Assembly: GCA_964423615.1 (NCBI GenBank)
Contig: CAYRFQ010000023.1
Coordinates: 1 to 64,000 of the forward strand
From: CAYRFQ01 sp964423615
GTDB lineage: Bacteria; Planctomycetota; Planctomycetia; Gemmatales; Gemmataceae
Direction: 5' to 3'
Length of the DNA: 64,000 bases
Part shown: in pieces, positions 1-9,002 of the stretch
Layout of the letters: each line of letters begins with the position of its first letter
Position numbering within the stretch: the stretch's first letter is position 1
Notes under the pieces: model-generated
Seen by the model: the letters and a program-made list of their open reading frames with translations, nothing else
Told to the model about the DNA's origin: nothing
Database searches by the model: none
Made by a program: the position numbers and the translations under genes

Positions 1-249
1 GGTCAACTACCGCCATTGCCAGCGAAAATCACTTCAGATCAGTAAAGTGTTACGATTTTTCAAAAAATTCGAGTTCGCCAAAAGATTGGGATTTATGCGC
101 TCAATTTTTCTCCAAATGGACGGCTTTTAGCTTTTGGAGGCTCAGCCGCAATTCATCTCTGGGACTTAGCTCGGAAGAAGGTTACTCGAAAAATTCTTCA
201 CCAGAAAAAAATAATCTCGAATCTACAATTTTCTCCTGACGGAAAAACC

Positions 250-1632
250 TTGGCTTGGTTAGATGACGAAGGCGGAATTTTCTTGTCAGACTCGCAATCA
301 AGACGTGCGGTTCAACAATTGACTGGTCCTTGCGACTCCAATTTTTCCTGCATTGCCTTCAATCCAAATGGAAAGACCCTCTCTGCATGTGAGAAAGAAA
401 AGATTGTAACTTGGGATATCGCCACTGGAAAACGTGTAGGATGTATCCAAAGATCTAATGCGCTTTTTCACACAATAACCTATTCATCAAATGGAGATTA
501 TTTGGCTGTGGGTTGTCGAGATGGTCGTATCATCATTTGGTCTGAAAAAACCAAGAAACAAATAAACAAAATCGAACATCATCATGAAGCTGTGAGTTCA
601 TTGCTGTTTACTCGTGATAGTAAACAACTGATTTCAGCAGGTTGGGATGGGAACATTTTTATTTGGGATATCCTTGACACGTCACCTCATGTTGATGGGC
701 ATACTGGTCCACTAACTTGCATGGCAATTCATCCAAATTCCAAGGTGCTTGGGACAGGAAGTGCGGATAAAAAGTGCATCTTGTGGAGTTTGCCGACAAG
801 AAAACAACAGAAGACGTTAGTGCATACCGATTGTGTTTCAGCTCTTGATTTTTCTCCAAGCGGGAAGTTTCTTGCAACAGCACAATATTCCGAGTGGGGT
901 AGTAAAAAACTTCCTATTACTGTTTGGGAGGTAGCTACCGGAAAGAAGTGGTGTGAGTTCCCAGGACATTGGAAGTCGTGGAACGTAGCATTTTCTCCAA
1001 ATGGCAATGAAATTGCTTCTGTTGGAGAGGATGGCCACCCCTATTTCACAATCTGTGTTTGGAACCTCACGACAAGAAAACGAACGAAGACGATCCGTGT
1101 CTCTAATAAAGAAATCTCTACCATCCACTCTTTCGAGTTTTCGCCTGATGGCCAGAGTTTGTTACTTTCGTCGGACCATGGCGTGATGATATGGGAATCC
1201 AAATCTGGTAAACCTCGATTCACAATCAAACTAAATCAAAACCTCGGGAAGTGTTGTAATGCGACTATGATAAGTCGCACGAGATTCGTGTTGATCACCG
1301 AAAAGGGGATCGTGCAATTCTGGAATCTCCAAACCAAGCGATGTGATTACACGCAGACATTGAAAGGCAAAAGGTTGTTACCAGCCTCTGTATACCCTTT
1401 TCTCTCCCGATGCTGGTTTTCTTCGAATAAACGAATGTTAGTTGGGCTTCGTGGAAACTACGGAGTTGTAACTTGGGAAGTAATTACTGGCCAAACTCGG
1501 TTTGAAATATGCAAGCCAAAATTCAACCCAATGGTGGGAGGAGTTCTCATGCGAAGCATCGAAAATATCATAACTTATCACCCACTTAGTTCTCGCATAA
1601 CGGTCTGGGACATCAGTCCAACTCGCCGGTAG
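250..1632 (+). CDS. WD40 repeat protein, 5' end unclear
   Basis: This is a beta-propeller scaffold protein made almost wholly of WD40 repeats. Blade endings such as IVTWDI, IIIWSE, IFIWDI, CILWSL, ITVWEV and ICVWNL recur about every 40 residues, and FSPNG/FSPDG turns precede them, giving roughly eight blades. The only in-frame start codon is a TTG at 250, but WD40-like coding (LNFSPNGRLLAF, HLWDL) continues upstream in the same frame to about 67, after a TAA at 43-45. The gene therefore either continues upstream through a frameshift or has lost its 5' end. No catalytic domain or signal peptide is visible. Planctomycetes carry many such proteins, often fused to kinases, so a lost N-terminal domain is possible. 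The fold is certain; the exact start and whether the gene is intact are not. Confidence 0.7.
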   Translation: MAWLDDEGGIFLSDSQSRRAVQQLTGPCDSNFSCIAFNPNGKTLSACEKEKIVTWDIATGKRVGCIQRSNALFHTITYSSNGDYLAVGCRDGRIIIWSEKTKKQINKIEHHHEAVSSLLFTRDSKQLISAGWDGNIFIWDILDTSPHVDGHTGPLTCMAIHPNSKVLGTGSADKKCILWSLPTRKQQKTLVHTDCVSALDFSPSGKFLATAQYSEWGSKKLPITVWEVATGKKWCEFPGHWKSWNVAFSPNGNEIASVGEDGHPYFTICVWNLTTRKRTKTIRVSNKEISTIHSFEFSPDGQSLLLSSDHGVMIWESKSGKPRFTIKLNQNLGKCCNATMISRTRFVLITEKGIVQFWNLQTKRCDYTQTLKGKRLLPASVYPFLSRCWFSSNKRMLVGLRGNYGVVTWEVITGQTRFEICKPKFNPMVGGVLMRSIENIITYHPLSSRITVWDISPTRR

Positions 1633-1877
1633 CTGTGCCGGTCTGGATTTTCGTATATTGGTTGCCAAATAAGATGTGTCGAACCAAATTGTTGATCATT
1701 TTGGAGAGCCAGGGTGGCCCCACCAACCGCCCTTGCTCCCAGAGATCATGACAAGAGTTTTATATGTGGCGCACCGAATTGTGATCGCATTTGTAGCCAA
1801 ATTAACGGTGTATGGATTTAGGCCTGTTTGATCCCGGTTTCCCAAATTGTTGAGAATTTTGGAGAACACAGCCACAC
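1633..1877. other. Intergenic region with repeat copies
   Basis: No gene is seen here. The stretch holds a full copy of a 104-bp repeat (1764-1867). At about 1670-1708 there is a degenerate partial match to the start of that repeat (GATGTGTCGAACCAAATTG against GATGTGGCGCACCAAATTC). Confidence 0.5.
1764..1867 (+). repeat. 104-bp dispersed repeat, copy 1
   Basis: This block begins ATGTGGCGCACC and ends ATTTTGGAGAAC. It recurs at 8306-8409 with five mismatches by eye and no gap. The ends are not inverted repeats of each other and no ORF is shared, so it is not an obvious IS or MITE. It may be a conserved flanking or untranslated sequence of a mobile cassette. Confidence 0.85.
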
Positions 1878-2108
1878 TCACCCTCCCTCAAACCCATAGT
1901 ACAACCGTGGCCGCTCCTGCATCCGTAACGTCCCAACACAGTCATCGGCCTTCCTTCGCACCACGACCGTGTTGCCGATGATGGCGGTGATAACGAAGTC
2001 TTTGGCCAGTTGAGCGGTGTCCCATACTTGGCCGTGTTCGGATTCCAGTTCTTCCCTGGTCTTCGATGCGGCCTGCACATCTGCTTTTCGGTTCTTTCTG
2101 TAAATCAT
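1878..2108 (-). CDS. Small conserved planctomycete protein
   Basis: The product is about 76 residues, basic at the N-terminus (MIYRKNRK). Its C-terminal part contains VWDTAQLAKDF, an aliphatic strand, VVVRRKAD and a final RLYYGF. This resembles small hypothetical proteins I recall from Gemmataceae that share VWDT, VVVRRKSDG and PRxYF elements; the function is unknown. I chose the ATG at 2108 because an AAAGGA ribosome site lies just upstream; an in-frame GTG at 2123 is the alternative. It stands alone beside the 104-bp repeat. No transmembrane segment or catalytic motif is visible. Confidence 0.6.
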   Translation of the reverse strand: MIYRKNRKADVQAASKTREELESEHGQVWDTAQLAKDFVITAIIGNTVVVRRKADDCVGTLRMQERPRLYYGFEGG

Positions 2109-2319
2109 CACATTTCCTTTCACAGTAAAGTTGTGGTATTCTCATAATTCTGTAATCCACCGTGACCGGGGTAGTCCTGTTGAGTTAAGCCAAGAACGGC
2201 GGTGCCGCTGTCCCATCGCCGAGGTCGGCGGGTGACCACCAAGGCAGCAGTAACCTCTGTTGTCGGCCAAGATCGCTGAGAAAATTTGTTGATTGGATTC
2301 GTTTCTTGGATGAGGAGTA
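2109..2319. other. Intergenic region
   Basis: The divergent promoter region of the small minus-strand gene and the LRR lipoprotein. I see no recognisable gene, hairpin with a T-run, or repeat copy. Confidence 0.3.
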
Positions 2320-3507
2320 ATGGCGATGTTCCGATTGTCTCGCTATCATTGGAGTTTTTTGCTCCAACTTATAATTTTCGGATGTGTTCCCCTTTTCGGG
2401 TGTGGCGGTGCCTCTTCTGATGTGATCAACAACATTCAGAAAAAAGGAGCCAAAGTTATACTTGGGGAGAGGGATGGCAAAAAAAGTATTATCTCGGTGA
2501 CCTCCTCAGCGCTCACAGATGACGATCTCGCCCAACTCACTCCTCATTCCCATCTTGAAACCTTGGTTGTTCCATATTCTCGAATAACCAATAAAGGATT
2601 GAAGCATCTCTCAGGATGTCGCAGTTTAGTTCTGGTTGATCTGAGCGGGTGCAAAATTAATAGCAAGGGACTCGCTTCCCTCAAGCAATCCGTTGGGTTG
2701 AGAACCCTCGGACTTTCAAGAACCCGAATTCAAGATGCCGCTTTAGAGCTTTTACCTGCGTGGAAGCAATTAGAAGTTCTTTCTTTATGGGGTACTTCGG
2801 TAACAAACGCTGGCTTGAAAAACATCGGGTCGCTTTCCAAGTTGCGAGAACTTGACCTTGGACACACCAGAATTACGAATCCTGGTCTCCAGCATCTGAA
2901 GTTACTCAGGAAACTGGAACGCTTAACTCTCAGTCAACTTCCGATTGATGTCGATGGTCTCAAATACTGCCAACAACTGAGAAAATTGAAGGACCTTGAT
3001 TTGACACAAACAAAGGTTGGAGACCCAGCAGTTGTCTTTCTCTCCAAAATGCCGATAGAAATTCTCGTGTTGGACAATACACAAATCACAGACAAATCTC
3101 TGAAGGTCATTAGCCAATTGCCAAAAATAAAATGGCTCTGGCTCTCTCAAACCAAAATCACCGATCTTGGATTGAAAGAATTAGTCAGTTTGAATGGGGT
3201 TCAGCATCTCAAAGTCACGAACTGTCTGATTACTGATAAAGGCCTGACGTTTATTTCCAAATTTAAGCATTTGCAAAAACTCGAAGCTGGATTCTGCAAG
3301 ATTACTGATCAAGGACTCAAACACATCGCAGATCTGACCAAGATGGAATGGTTGGATCTTCGAGGGACGAAAGTGACCAACGCCGGGATTGTTCATCTGA
3401 AAAAGATGCAGTCACTTGAGTATATTTCGTTGTCCGGAACGAAAGTAACACTTCAAGGGGTCCGCAACCTCGAACAACTCATCAGCGGAATACAAATCGA
3501 GATATAA
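2320..3507 (+). CDS. Leucine-rich repeat lipoprotein
   Basis: This is a predicted lipoprotein with leucine-rich repeats, probably a protein-binding surface factor. The N-terminus is a lipoprotein signal: basic MAMFRLSRYH, a hydrophobic stretch and the lipobox PLFGC near residue 28. About 12 repeats of roughly 24 residues follow, of the cysteine-containing/ribonuclease-inhibitor type (LxxLDLxxTxITDxGLxxLxxL), covering the rest of the 395 residues. The ATG at 2320 follows a GAGGAG site. No enzymatic domain is seen. Such LRR proteins are abundant in planctomycetes. It has no operon partner: the next downstream material is the intron remnant and RHS pseudogene. Confidence 0.85.
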   Translation: MAMFRLSRYHWSFLLQLIIFGCVPLFGCGGASSDVINNIQKKGAKVILGERDGKKSIISVTSSALTDDDLAQLTPHSHLETLVVPYSRITNKGLKHLSGCRSLVLVDLSGCKINSKGLASLKQSVGLRTLGLSRTRIQDAALELLPAWKQLEVLSLWGTSVTNAGLKNIGSLSKLRELDLGHTRITNPGLQHLKLLRKLERLTLSQLPIDVDGLKYCQQLRKLKDLDLTQTKVGDPAVVFLSKMPIEILVLDNTQITDKSLKVISQLPKIKWLWLSQTKITDLGLKELVSLNGVQHLKVTNCLITDKGLTFISKFKHLQKLEAGFCKITDQGLKHIADLTKMEWLDLRGTKVTNAGIVHLKKMQSLEYISLSGTKVTLQGVRNLEQLISGIQIEI

Positions 3508-3614
3508 AAGTGGCCCTTTCAAAAGCAGCAGATATGGAGCCCTTCGTGCTGATTTGGTACAGCGACTATGGCCGGATAAGAGAGTGACGTTCCCGTCTGT
3601 CATTCCCGCCCCTC

Positions 3615-3649
3615 AAAACCGGACGTGCGAGTTTCCCCGCATCCGGCTC
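3615..3649 (-). ncRNA. Group II intron domain V remnant
   Basis: Read on the minus strand this segment folds as a group II intron domain V. The lower stem GAGCCGGA pairs with TCCGGTTTT, a two-base CG bulge sits on the 3' side, and the upper stem TGCGGG pairs with CTCGCA around a GAAA tetraloop. The catalytic AGC triad is present at the 5' side. A short imperfect hairpin follows (about 3580-3605) and could be domain VI. No maturase ORF or domain I-IV sequence was recognised on the domain-V 5' side, where RHS sequence starts instead. I infer a truncated intron 3' end. Confidence 0.75.
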
Positions 3650-5837
3650 AAGCCTTCACGAACGCCCCTCGCGGGACGCAGCCGGACACACAACCTTATC
3701 CCCACAATGGACTTGCCGATGATACCATGACGTACGACGAGTTGAACCGAGTGGTCACCGCCAAGGACATCTGGGGACAGACCCTCACGTTCACGTACGA
3801 CGACTCGGATAACCGAACCGTCGTGGAGGACTCCCAGGGCAGCACCACGACATCGACGTATGACGACGCCAACAATCTGACTGATCGTGGGATCATTGAC
3901 GCGACGGCCGAAGTGACCGTCGAGTTCGACTACAACGGTCGTAACCAACTCGAACAGATTCGCCGTTACAGCGGTCCCTCTCCGGCGTTGTTGTTAGCCA
4001 CCACGGATTACTCGTACGAGAATGCCGGACGCTTGGAGAACCTCCATCACACCAACGGAACACCTTCGAACATAGCCAACTACACGTTCACGTATGATGA
4101 CGGTGGAAGGCTCACGAACGAAGAACGTCAACGGCACTCCGTTGACGTTCAGTTACGACAACTCCAACCAACTGACCGATGACGATGTGAACAGTTACTC
4201 CTACGATGGTTCGGGCAACCGAACCGGAGGCAGTTACTCCACCGGCACGGGGAACCAAATCACCAACGACGGAGTTTACAGGTACACCTACGATGTCGAA
4301 GGCAACCTCACCAAAAAGTCCAAGGGCTCTGCCGACGAGACCTGGATTTACGAATACGACCATCGAAACCAGTTAACCAGTGTGCAGAAGTGGGCCGAGG
4401 ACCCTGTGGGCATGGGTCCGTTCTCGGAATTGTTGGAAGTCGATTACGAATACGATGTCTTCGGCAATCGAATCGAGCGAGACCTCGACTTCATCGACGA
4501 TGTGGACTCCGAGAATGACTCAACTGAGCGGTATTCCTATGACGGGTGGAAGCCTGGTGGTGGCTTCGTCGGCAACGAGAACTGGGACGTGTGGGCCGAC
4601 TTCGATGGAAGCAACACCTTCCAACAGAGATATGTCCGAGGGGACCAGATCGATCAGTTGCTCGGTCGGATCGATTCGAGTGACACGGTCGCGTGGTATC
4701 TGACCGACCACGTGGGTTCGGTTCGGCACATGATCGACAACAGTGGTGTGGTGCAGAACACCATTGTCTATGATGGGTTTGGAAACATCACAAGTGAGAG
4801 CAACGCTTCGTTCGAGGATCGCTACAAGTGGACCGGAAGGGAATGGGATACTGAGGCTAAACTCCAGTACAACCGGGCGAGATTTTACGATCCGGCGATC
4901 GGAAGGTGGACCAGTCAGGATCCGCTTGGGTTCGCGGCTGGGGATTCAAATCTCTATCGGTATGTAAATAATCGACCGGTGATGGCGACTGATCCGAGTG
5001 GGTTGCAACAAGTATGGGAGAGGACGGGGCGACAAAGGAACATTGACGGGAGGGAGGTTGTGAGATATCAGGCCGACGGATCACCAAGGAAGAATGGGAT
5101 CTTGGTTGATATACAATATGATGCCCCAAGACAAGCGGAAGGTGCGATGGGTTTTTGACCAGACTCCGATATTTCGCAGTTCAAAACCATACGAGGATCT
5201 GTTTCGTGGAACGGCTGATTATGTCATACCTCAATACATGGGTCACGGAAGGAATTTGCCTCCTCCATTTGTAATTATCAGAATCAATCGCTTTCGTCAT
5301 GCGAGCATGTTCGGAGCGAGGAGCCCTACAGGAGGGTCTCTCCCGCAGGCGATAGCTTACGAAGAACGACTTCGAGAAGATGAAGAGCAAGAAGACCGAG
5401 GAGTCAAGCGCATCGTGCTGCCCCGACAGAAGGATAAGCGTTCTAGTTTCCCACGTGGTGGACATGGGCTTCACTACGACGACTCTTTGGCATTTGTCGC
5501 TGGTGGGTATAGGCTAGTGATCGGTATCGGGAGGATAGGTCTCGCAAGCTTAGGAAGGTTGCTCTTCGGGGGAAGCAATACTCCTGCAATTGCTGGTCGA
5601 ATCGGTTCAGCAGGAGTGCAGACAGGGGGACGTGCTGCCGCTGCTGGACTTCCCCTTCTCCTTCGCCCACCTCAACTTCCTGTTGACCCACCTTCCCAAG
5701 GAACTCCTGGCTCGATGACTTCTCCAACATTGAGGACGCCAATTCGCAACCTCCCTGTTGTTCCCGTTCCGATACGAGGAACGCCAGGATCCATGACAGG
5801 TCCCTGTATCACCGCTTGGGATCGAATGAGGCGTTGA
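3625..5837 (+). pseudogene. RHS/YD-repeat protein pseudogene
   Basis: This encodes the C-terminal half of an RHS/YD-repeat protein, normally a large exported shell that carries a polymorphic toxin. YD repeats are clear (YDELNRVVTAKD, YDDSDNRT, YDDANNLT, YEYDVFGNRIE). The canonical RHS core boundary, RFYDPAIGRWTSQDPLGF...YRYVNNRP, is near 4883-4980. The reading frame is broken at about 4120-4140 (LTNEE to VNGTPLTFSYD) and again between 5064 and 5158 (after DIQYDAPRQ). Beyond the second break a variable tail of about 225 residues runs to 5837 and has no toxin motif I recognise. The 5' part is missing: the open frame begins inside the intron domain V remnant. Both breaks and the lost N-terminus point to a dead gene. 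Confidence 0.75.
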
Positions 5838-6118
5838 TATACTTCTCGCTGGTAAATGATTGTCCGATTCCACACCAACTCGAAACGCAAGTAACTATAT
5901 TGAATTCGGAAGTTGTGTAGTTTTATTTATAAGTCATGGATGTATTCTGCAAATATGGGACAGTCTCTTAGAACTGGTGAAATACAAGTTCAGTTCCTTC
6001 GGTTCGGGCAAAAAGATCCCGAAAGGAGTCAACTTCCCCCAAGGTTTGAAGTCATGGTCGGCGGCTCGGGTCCCACAACGACTTTGCGCACGGCGGGAAA
6101 ACGGTCCGATCAAAACTG
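5838..6118. other. Intergenic region downstream of RHS pseudogene
   Basis: AT-richer sequence followed by a stretch with weak coding look. No supported gene. It leads into the perfect inverted repeat at 6119. Confidence 0.3.
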
Positions 6119-6203
6119 GGGCTTTCGCCCAGTGGCACTTGCTTTCTCTAAACTATTTCACAACAACACTTTAGAGAAAGCAAGTGCCACTGGGCGAAAG
6201 CCC
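6119..6203. repeat. 34-bp perfect inverted repeat
   Basis: The arms at 6119-6152 and 6170-6203 are exact reverse complements over 34 bp, separated by 17 bp. The arm begins GGGCTTTCGCCCAGTGG and ends TTTCTCTAAA. A second, smaller palindrome (10-bp stem, 2-nt loop) lies at 6225-6246. The right arm joins directly to a truncated transposase gene, so this may be a rearranged IS end or a recombination scar. Confidence 0.9.
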
Positions 6204-6342
6204 AACCCGGCTGCTGTTCGGCTTGCTTTTGGCTCAAGCCAAAAGCCTCGACTGTTTCGGCCATAAAACGCCGACGTTGGGCACCATGAAAAGAGTTTGC
6301 GGTTTTCTTCAATAACCAGCAGATCGCTTGGGTCAGCTTCAT
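6204..6342 (-). pseudogene. Truncated transposase-like N-terminus
   Basis: The frame starts MKLTQAICWLLKK and continues GAQRRRFMAETVEAFGLSQ, then runs into the 34-bp inverted repeat. A good ribosome site (AGGAG) lies nine bases before the ATG at 6342, so a real gene start is preserved. The RRRFMAETVEAFG-like pattern resembles the N-terminal region of transposases I recall from planctomycetes and cyanobacteria; this family link is tentative. Only about 46 codons remain before the repeat. Confidence 0.45.
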
Positions 6343-6376
6343 GAAAGGTCTCCTGTTCGGGCAGGAGATTGCTATA

Positions 6377-7521
6377 CGAATTAGGAGTTACGGATTTAGT
6401 TGACATTTGATCACGCTTTGTCAAAAATTTCCGTTTTTTGGGACCGGGGTGTCTAAGGGTTGTGCAACTTTCTAAACCGCTCTCATGAACCCACTTAAAT
6501 GCGACGAATACGATTACATTTATTTTCTGTTGGCTCATCCAACTCGTTGCACAGGCACCGAGGCTTCCCGAGTTCAGCCTTCCGATTCCCCCAAATCCCA
6601 CGATTGCTACACCGCCTTGCTTCATCGATTGAACCCAAACACGGACGACCTATGGAACGAGGTTCGTTCGTTCCTGCACCGTCAAAAGGGCGCTCTGATT
6701 CTCGATGATTCGACGATCGATAAACCCTATGCCCAGGCCATCGAATTGGTCGGATATCATTGGTCGGGCAAACAGAAACGAACCGTCAAAGGCATCCATT
6801 TATTGACGTTGCTCTGGACCGTCGGCGACCTGTTTCTACCGACCGCCTATCGGATTTATGATAAACCTAACGACAGCAAGACCAAGAATGATCACTTTCG
6901 AGACCTGCTCGATCAAGCGAAACAACGCCAGTTTGGGCTGGAATTTGTCGTGTTTGATTCGTGGTATTGCTCGTTGGAGAACCTCAAACATCTACGTAAA
7001 CTTGGCTATCGCTGGCTCACTCGATTCAAGAGCAATCGGATAGTCAATCCCGATAATAAACAGTCCCGAGCGATTTGCGAGTGTGCTATCAGTCCTGAGG
7101 GCACCATTGTGTATTTACAAGGCTACGGATTCGTCAAAGTATTTCGGATCGACATCGAAAACGGTGACACGCAATACTGGGCGAGCAGTGACTTGGACAT
7201 GCAACCGCTCATGCGAGTGAAGTTTGCCGAACTGTCTTGGAACATCGAGGAGTACCATCGCGGCCTCAAACAGCATTGTTTGGTTGAAAAAGCTCAGGTC
7301 CGAAAGACCCGCGCTCAACGCAACCACATCGTCTTAGCGATCCGCGCTTTTGTCCGTTTCCAAAGGCATCAATTCCGAACCAGGTCACTTGGTTCCAAGC
7401 CAAAATGGACATCATTCGGTCCGCTGTGCGCCAATTCCTCGAGGCTCCAAAATACCTCTGGGACACAGATCCCGTGCCAACACAGTAATCAAACGTCAAC
7501 TAAATCCGTAACTCCTATTCG
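6377..7521 (+). mobile_element. Insertion sequence with 27/28-bp TIRs (IS701/IS4-like)
   Basis: The left end 6377-6404 and right end 7495-7521 are inverted repeats, identical except for one extra base in the left copy (left begins CGAATTAGGAGTTACGG). They bracket a single DDE transposase gene, giving an element of about 1.15 kb. No convincing target-site duplication was found. Confidence 0.85.
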
Positions 7522-7543
7522 AGTTCATCAATGGATCTCTTGA
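6485..7543 (+). CDS. DDE transposase, frameshifted near the C-terminus
   Basis: This is the transposase of the surrounding IS. The RNase-H-like catalytic motifs are present in order: LILDDSTIDKPYA (first Asp), FVVFDSWYCS (second Asp) and WNIEEYHRGLKQ (Glu within the YREK-like signature). VGYHWSGKQKR and GIHLLTLLWT are typical of the IS701/IS4-like group with the DDST motif. After RAFVRF (about 7360) the frame is lost. In another frame the expected tail continues as WFQAKMDIIRSAVRQFLEAPKYLWD to a stop at 7486-7488, so a small indel has replaced the last 40 or so residues. Activity is doubtful though the catalytic core is intact. Confidence 0.8.
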   Translation: MNPLKCDEYDYIYFLLAHPTRCTGTEASRVQPSDSPKSHDCYTALLHRLNPNTDDLWNEVRSFLHRQKGALILDDSTIDKPYAQAIELVGYHWSGKQKRTVKGIHLLTLLWTVGDLFLPTAYRIYDKPNDSKTKNDHFRDLLDQAKQRQFGLEFVVFDSWYCSLENLKHLRKLGYRWLTRFKSNRIVNPDNKQSRAICECAISPEGTIVYLQGYGFVKVFRIDIENGDTQYWASSDLDMQPLMRVKFAELSWNIEEYHRGLKQHCLVEKAQVRKTRAQRNHIVLAIRAFVRFQRHQFRTRSLGSKPKWTSFGPLCANSSRLQNTSGTQIPCQHSNQTSTKSVTPIRVHQWIS

Positions 7544-7684
7544 GAAGAGACTCTCTCAGGTAACCACGAAGGTACGGTTTTGCTTACCGAAAATGCCGAA
7601 AACCGCTTTCAGACAATCGAAAAACTGGCGTAACAATAAGCATGCCGGACAGAGCTGATTCGTCATTAGTATTCAGGAGACCAC

Positions 7685-8293
7685 ATGCACCCCAGACTGA
7701 ACAATGCCCAAAGCGAAAGAAAACTCCGGTTGTACGGCGTAGCGCTTTGTCGTCCATTCGCCCATCTCCTCGAAGGGCCTGCTCGCAAAGCTCTTGCAAT
7801 TGCGGAACAATTCGTTGAGGGTTTGGCGACCGCAGAGGAAAGAGCTAAAGTTCGACGAGCTGCCTATCGAGTTTTAAAGAGGCATGAATACGGCGAAGCA
7901 ATGCATCGGATGGAATATGCCGTCCTAAATCTCCTCAATGTGAGAGTGTGGCCCGGACTCCGCTATACTTACGGCGAACTCGCAAGCTATTTCGCGAGGT
8001 ACAAACAGGAGCAATGTCAGGATTGGAGGCAGGAAGCGAATCTCCTTGCGGAGGAGATTTTGGGACCGGACAACAGCGAACTTCTTGCGATCCCACAGGT
8101 TTGGCGAACATCGAACGTCGTCTCCATCGCTTCCGCAATTTACCAAAATAAGAAATTTGATGACCTGCCAATCCTCGCAGATGCTCTTGAGGAAACAGGT
8201 TGTGATTCTTCAGAAATACTTGATCACTGTCGAGTTAGTACTCTTCACGTTCGAGGTTGTTGGGTCATCGATTTGGTTTTGGGAAAGGCGTAA
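7685..8293 (+). CDS. Gemmata-type conserved protein (HVRGCWV family)
   Basis: The product has 202 residues. It opens with ERKLRLYGVALCRPFAHLL, typical of a family I recognise as abundant in Gemmataceae (RKLRLFAVACCRR...HLL). It ends with the family hallmark DDLPILADALEETGC, LDHCRVS, HVRGCWVIDLVLGK. The middle is helical and less conserved. The function is unknown; such proteins often accompany repeat-companion or immunity-like loci, but I cannot assign a role. A second member lies at 29138-29788. It follows the IS element and precedes the second 104-bp repeat copy. Confidence 0.75.
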   Translation: MHPRLNNAQSERKLRLYGVALCRPFAHLLEGPARKALAIAEQFVEGLATAEERAKVRRAAYRVLKRHEYGEAMHRMEYAVLNLLNVRVWPGLRYTYGELASYFARYKQEQCQDWRQEANLLAEEILGPDNSELLAIPQVWRTSNVVSIASAIYQNKKFDDLPILADALEETGCDSSEILDHCRVSTLHVRGCWVIDLVLGKA

Positions 8294-8305
8294 TACGTAG
8301 CGTAG

Positions 8306-8409
8306 ATGTGGCGCACCAAATTCTGATCGCATTTGTAGCCAAATTAACGGTGTGTGGATTTTGGCCTGTTTGAGCCCGGTTTCCCAAATTGTTGAGAATT
8401 TTGGAGAAC
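8306..8409 (+). repeat. 104-bp dispersed repeat, copy 2
   Basis: Aligned base for base with 1764-1867, with differences at five positions. It starts 12 bp after the stop codon of the HVRGCWV-family gene, whereas copy 1 precedes a convergent small gene, so the neighbouring genes differ. Confidence 0.85.
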
Positions 8410-8517
8410 CTAGTCACGAAGACACCCAACGACCCGCACATCGCGATCCGAGTCGATGGGGTTCGGTCTCCTCATCCCAGGGCCAAAACCCGGCTGCGAT
8501 GAGCCAGATTCACAAGC

Positions 8518-8823
8518 TTACTTCCCTCCCGACGGGCGGTTTTCATACCGCTCGAGCCAAGATTCCAACAGTGTCACGGCCGAGACGAACGTGTAACCCT
8601 CGGTCATCAGCAGGTCGATGTTGTTGATATTCTTCTGGCAACCAAAACAATGCGCCAGGTTCGTGCGGGGGTTGACCGTGGCCCGCATTTCGCCACAGTG
8701 CGGACACAAAAACCGCAAGTACCCTTCATTCCATTTCGAGGGCGGATTTTCACGAGGCCAACACTCCTTGAAACTGGTTCTCCGGCAGAGTTGATGGCCG
8801 TAACGTTCCGGTGCCGGAGTTGT
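8518..8823 (-). pseudogene. CHC2-type zinc-finger protein remnant
   Basis: The open frame contains RFLCPHCGEMRATVNPRTN and LAHCFGCQKNINNIDLL: a CxxC...HCxxC zinc finger of the DnaG/CHC2 type. A helical tail ends at RPSGGK. Coding similarity extends back from the only weak start (a TTG at 8718) through WPRENPPSKWNEGYLRF to a stop at 8824-8826, with no proper start codon. The gene thus looks 5'-truncated. Similar CHC2 proteins occur beside IS21-type transposition genes in planctomycetes, as I recall, so this is probably mobile-element debris. Confidence 0.6.
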
Positions 8824-8960
8824 TCATTCGTGGCCCTCAAAGATGGTCATGAAATGGTTGCGCGGTGTCGAAAAGTGTGATAGAGAATAGCGGCTCATAA
8901 AGTTAGTTAGGCAACACTATCGCAGACAACTCACCTTGCAAAGTTGTTCGCTGGAAAGGA

Positions 8961-8999
8961 CAGGGCGGGGAAATGTGCTTCTTGTGCCTGACCGCCCTG
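8961..8999 (-). terminator. Possible terminator hairpin
   Basis: An 8-bp perfect stem (CAGGGCGG with CCGCCCTG) lies immediately downstream of the minus-strand membrane protein. The loop is long and no strong T-run follows, so this is tentative. Confidence 0.3.
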
Positions 9000-9002
9000 A
9001 TC

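Noticed and set aside
6370..7530. Target-site duplication of the IS
   Set aside because: The flanking bases (GCTATA before and AGTTCA after) do not repeat; no duplication could be defined.
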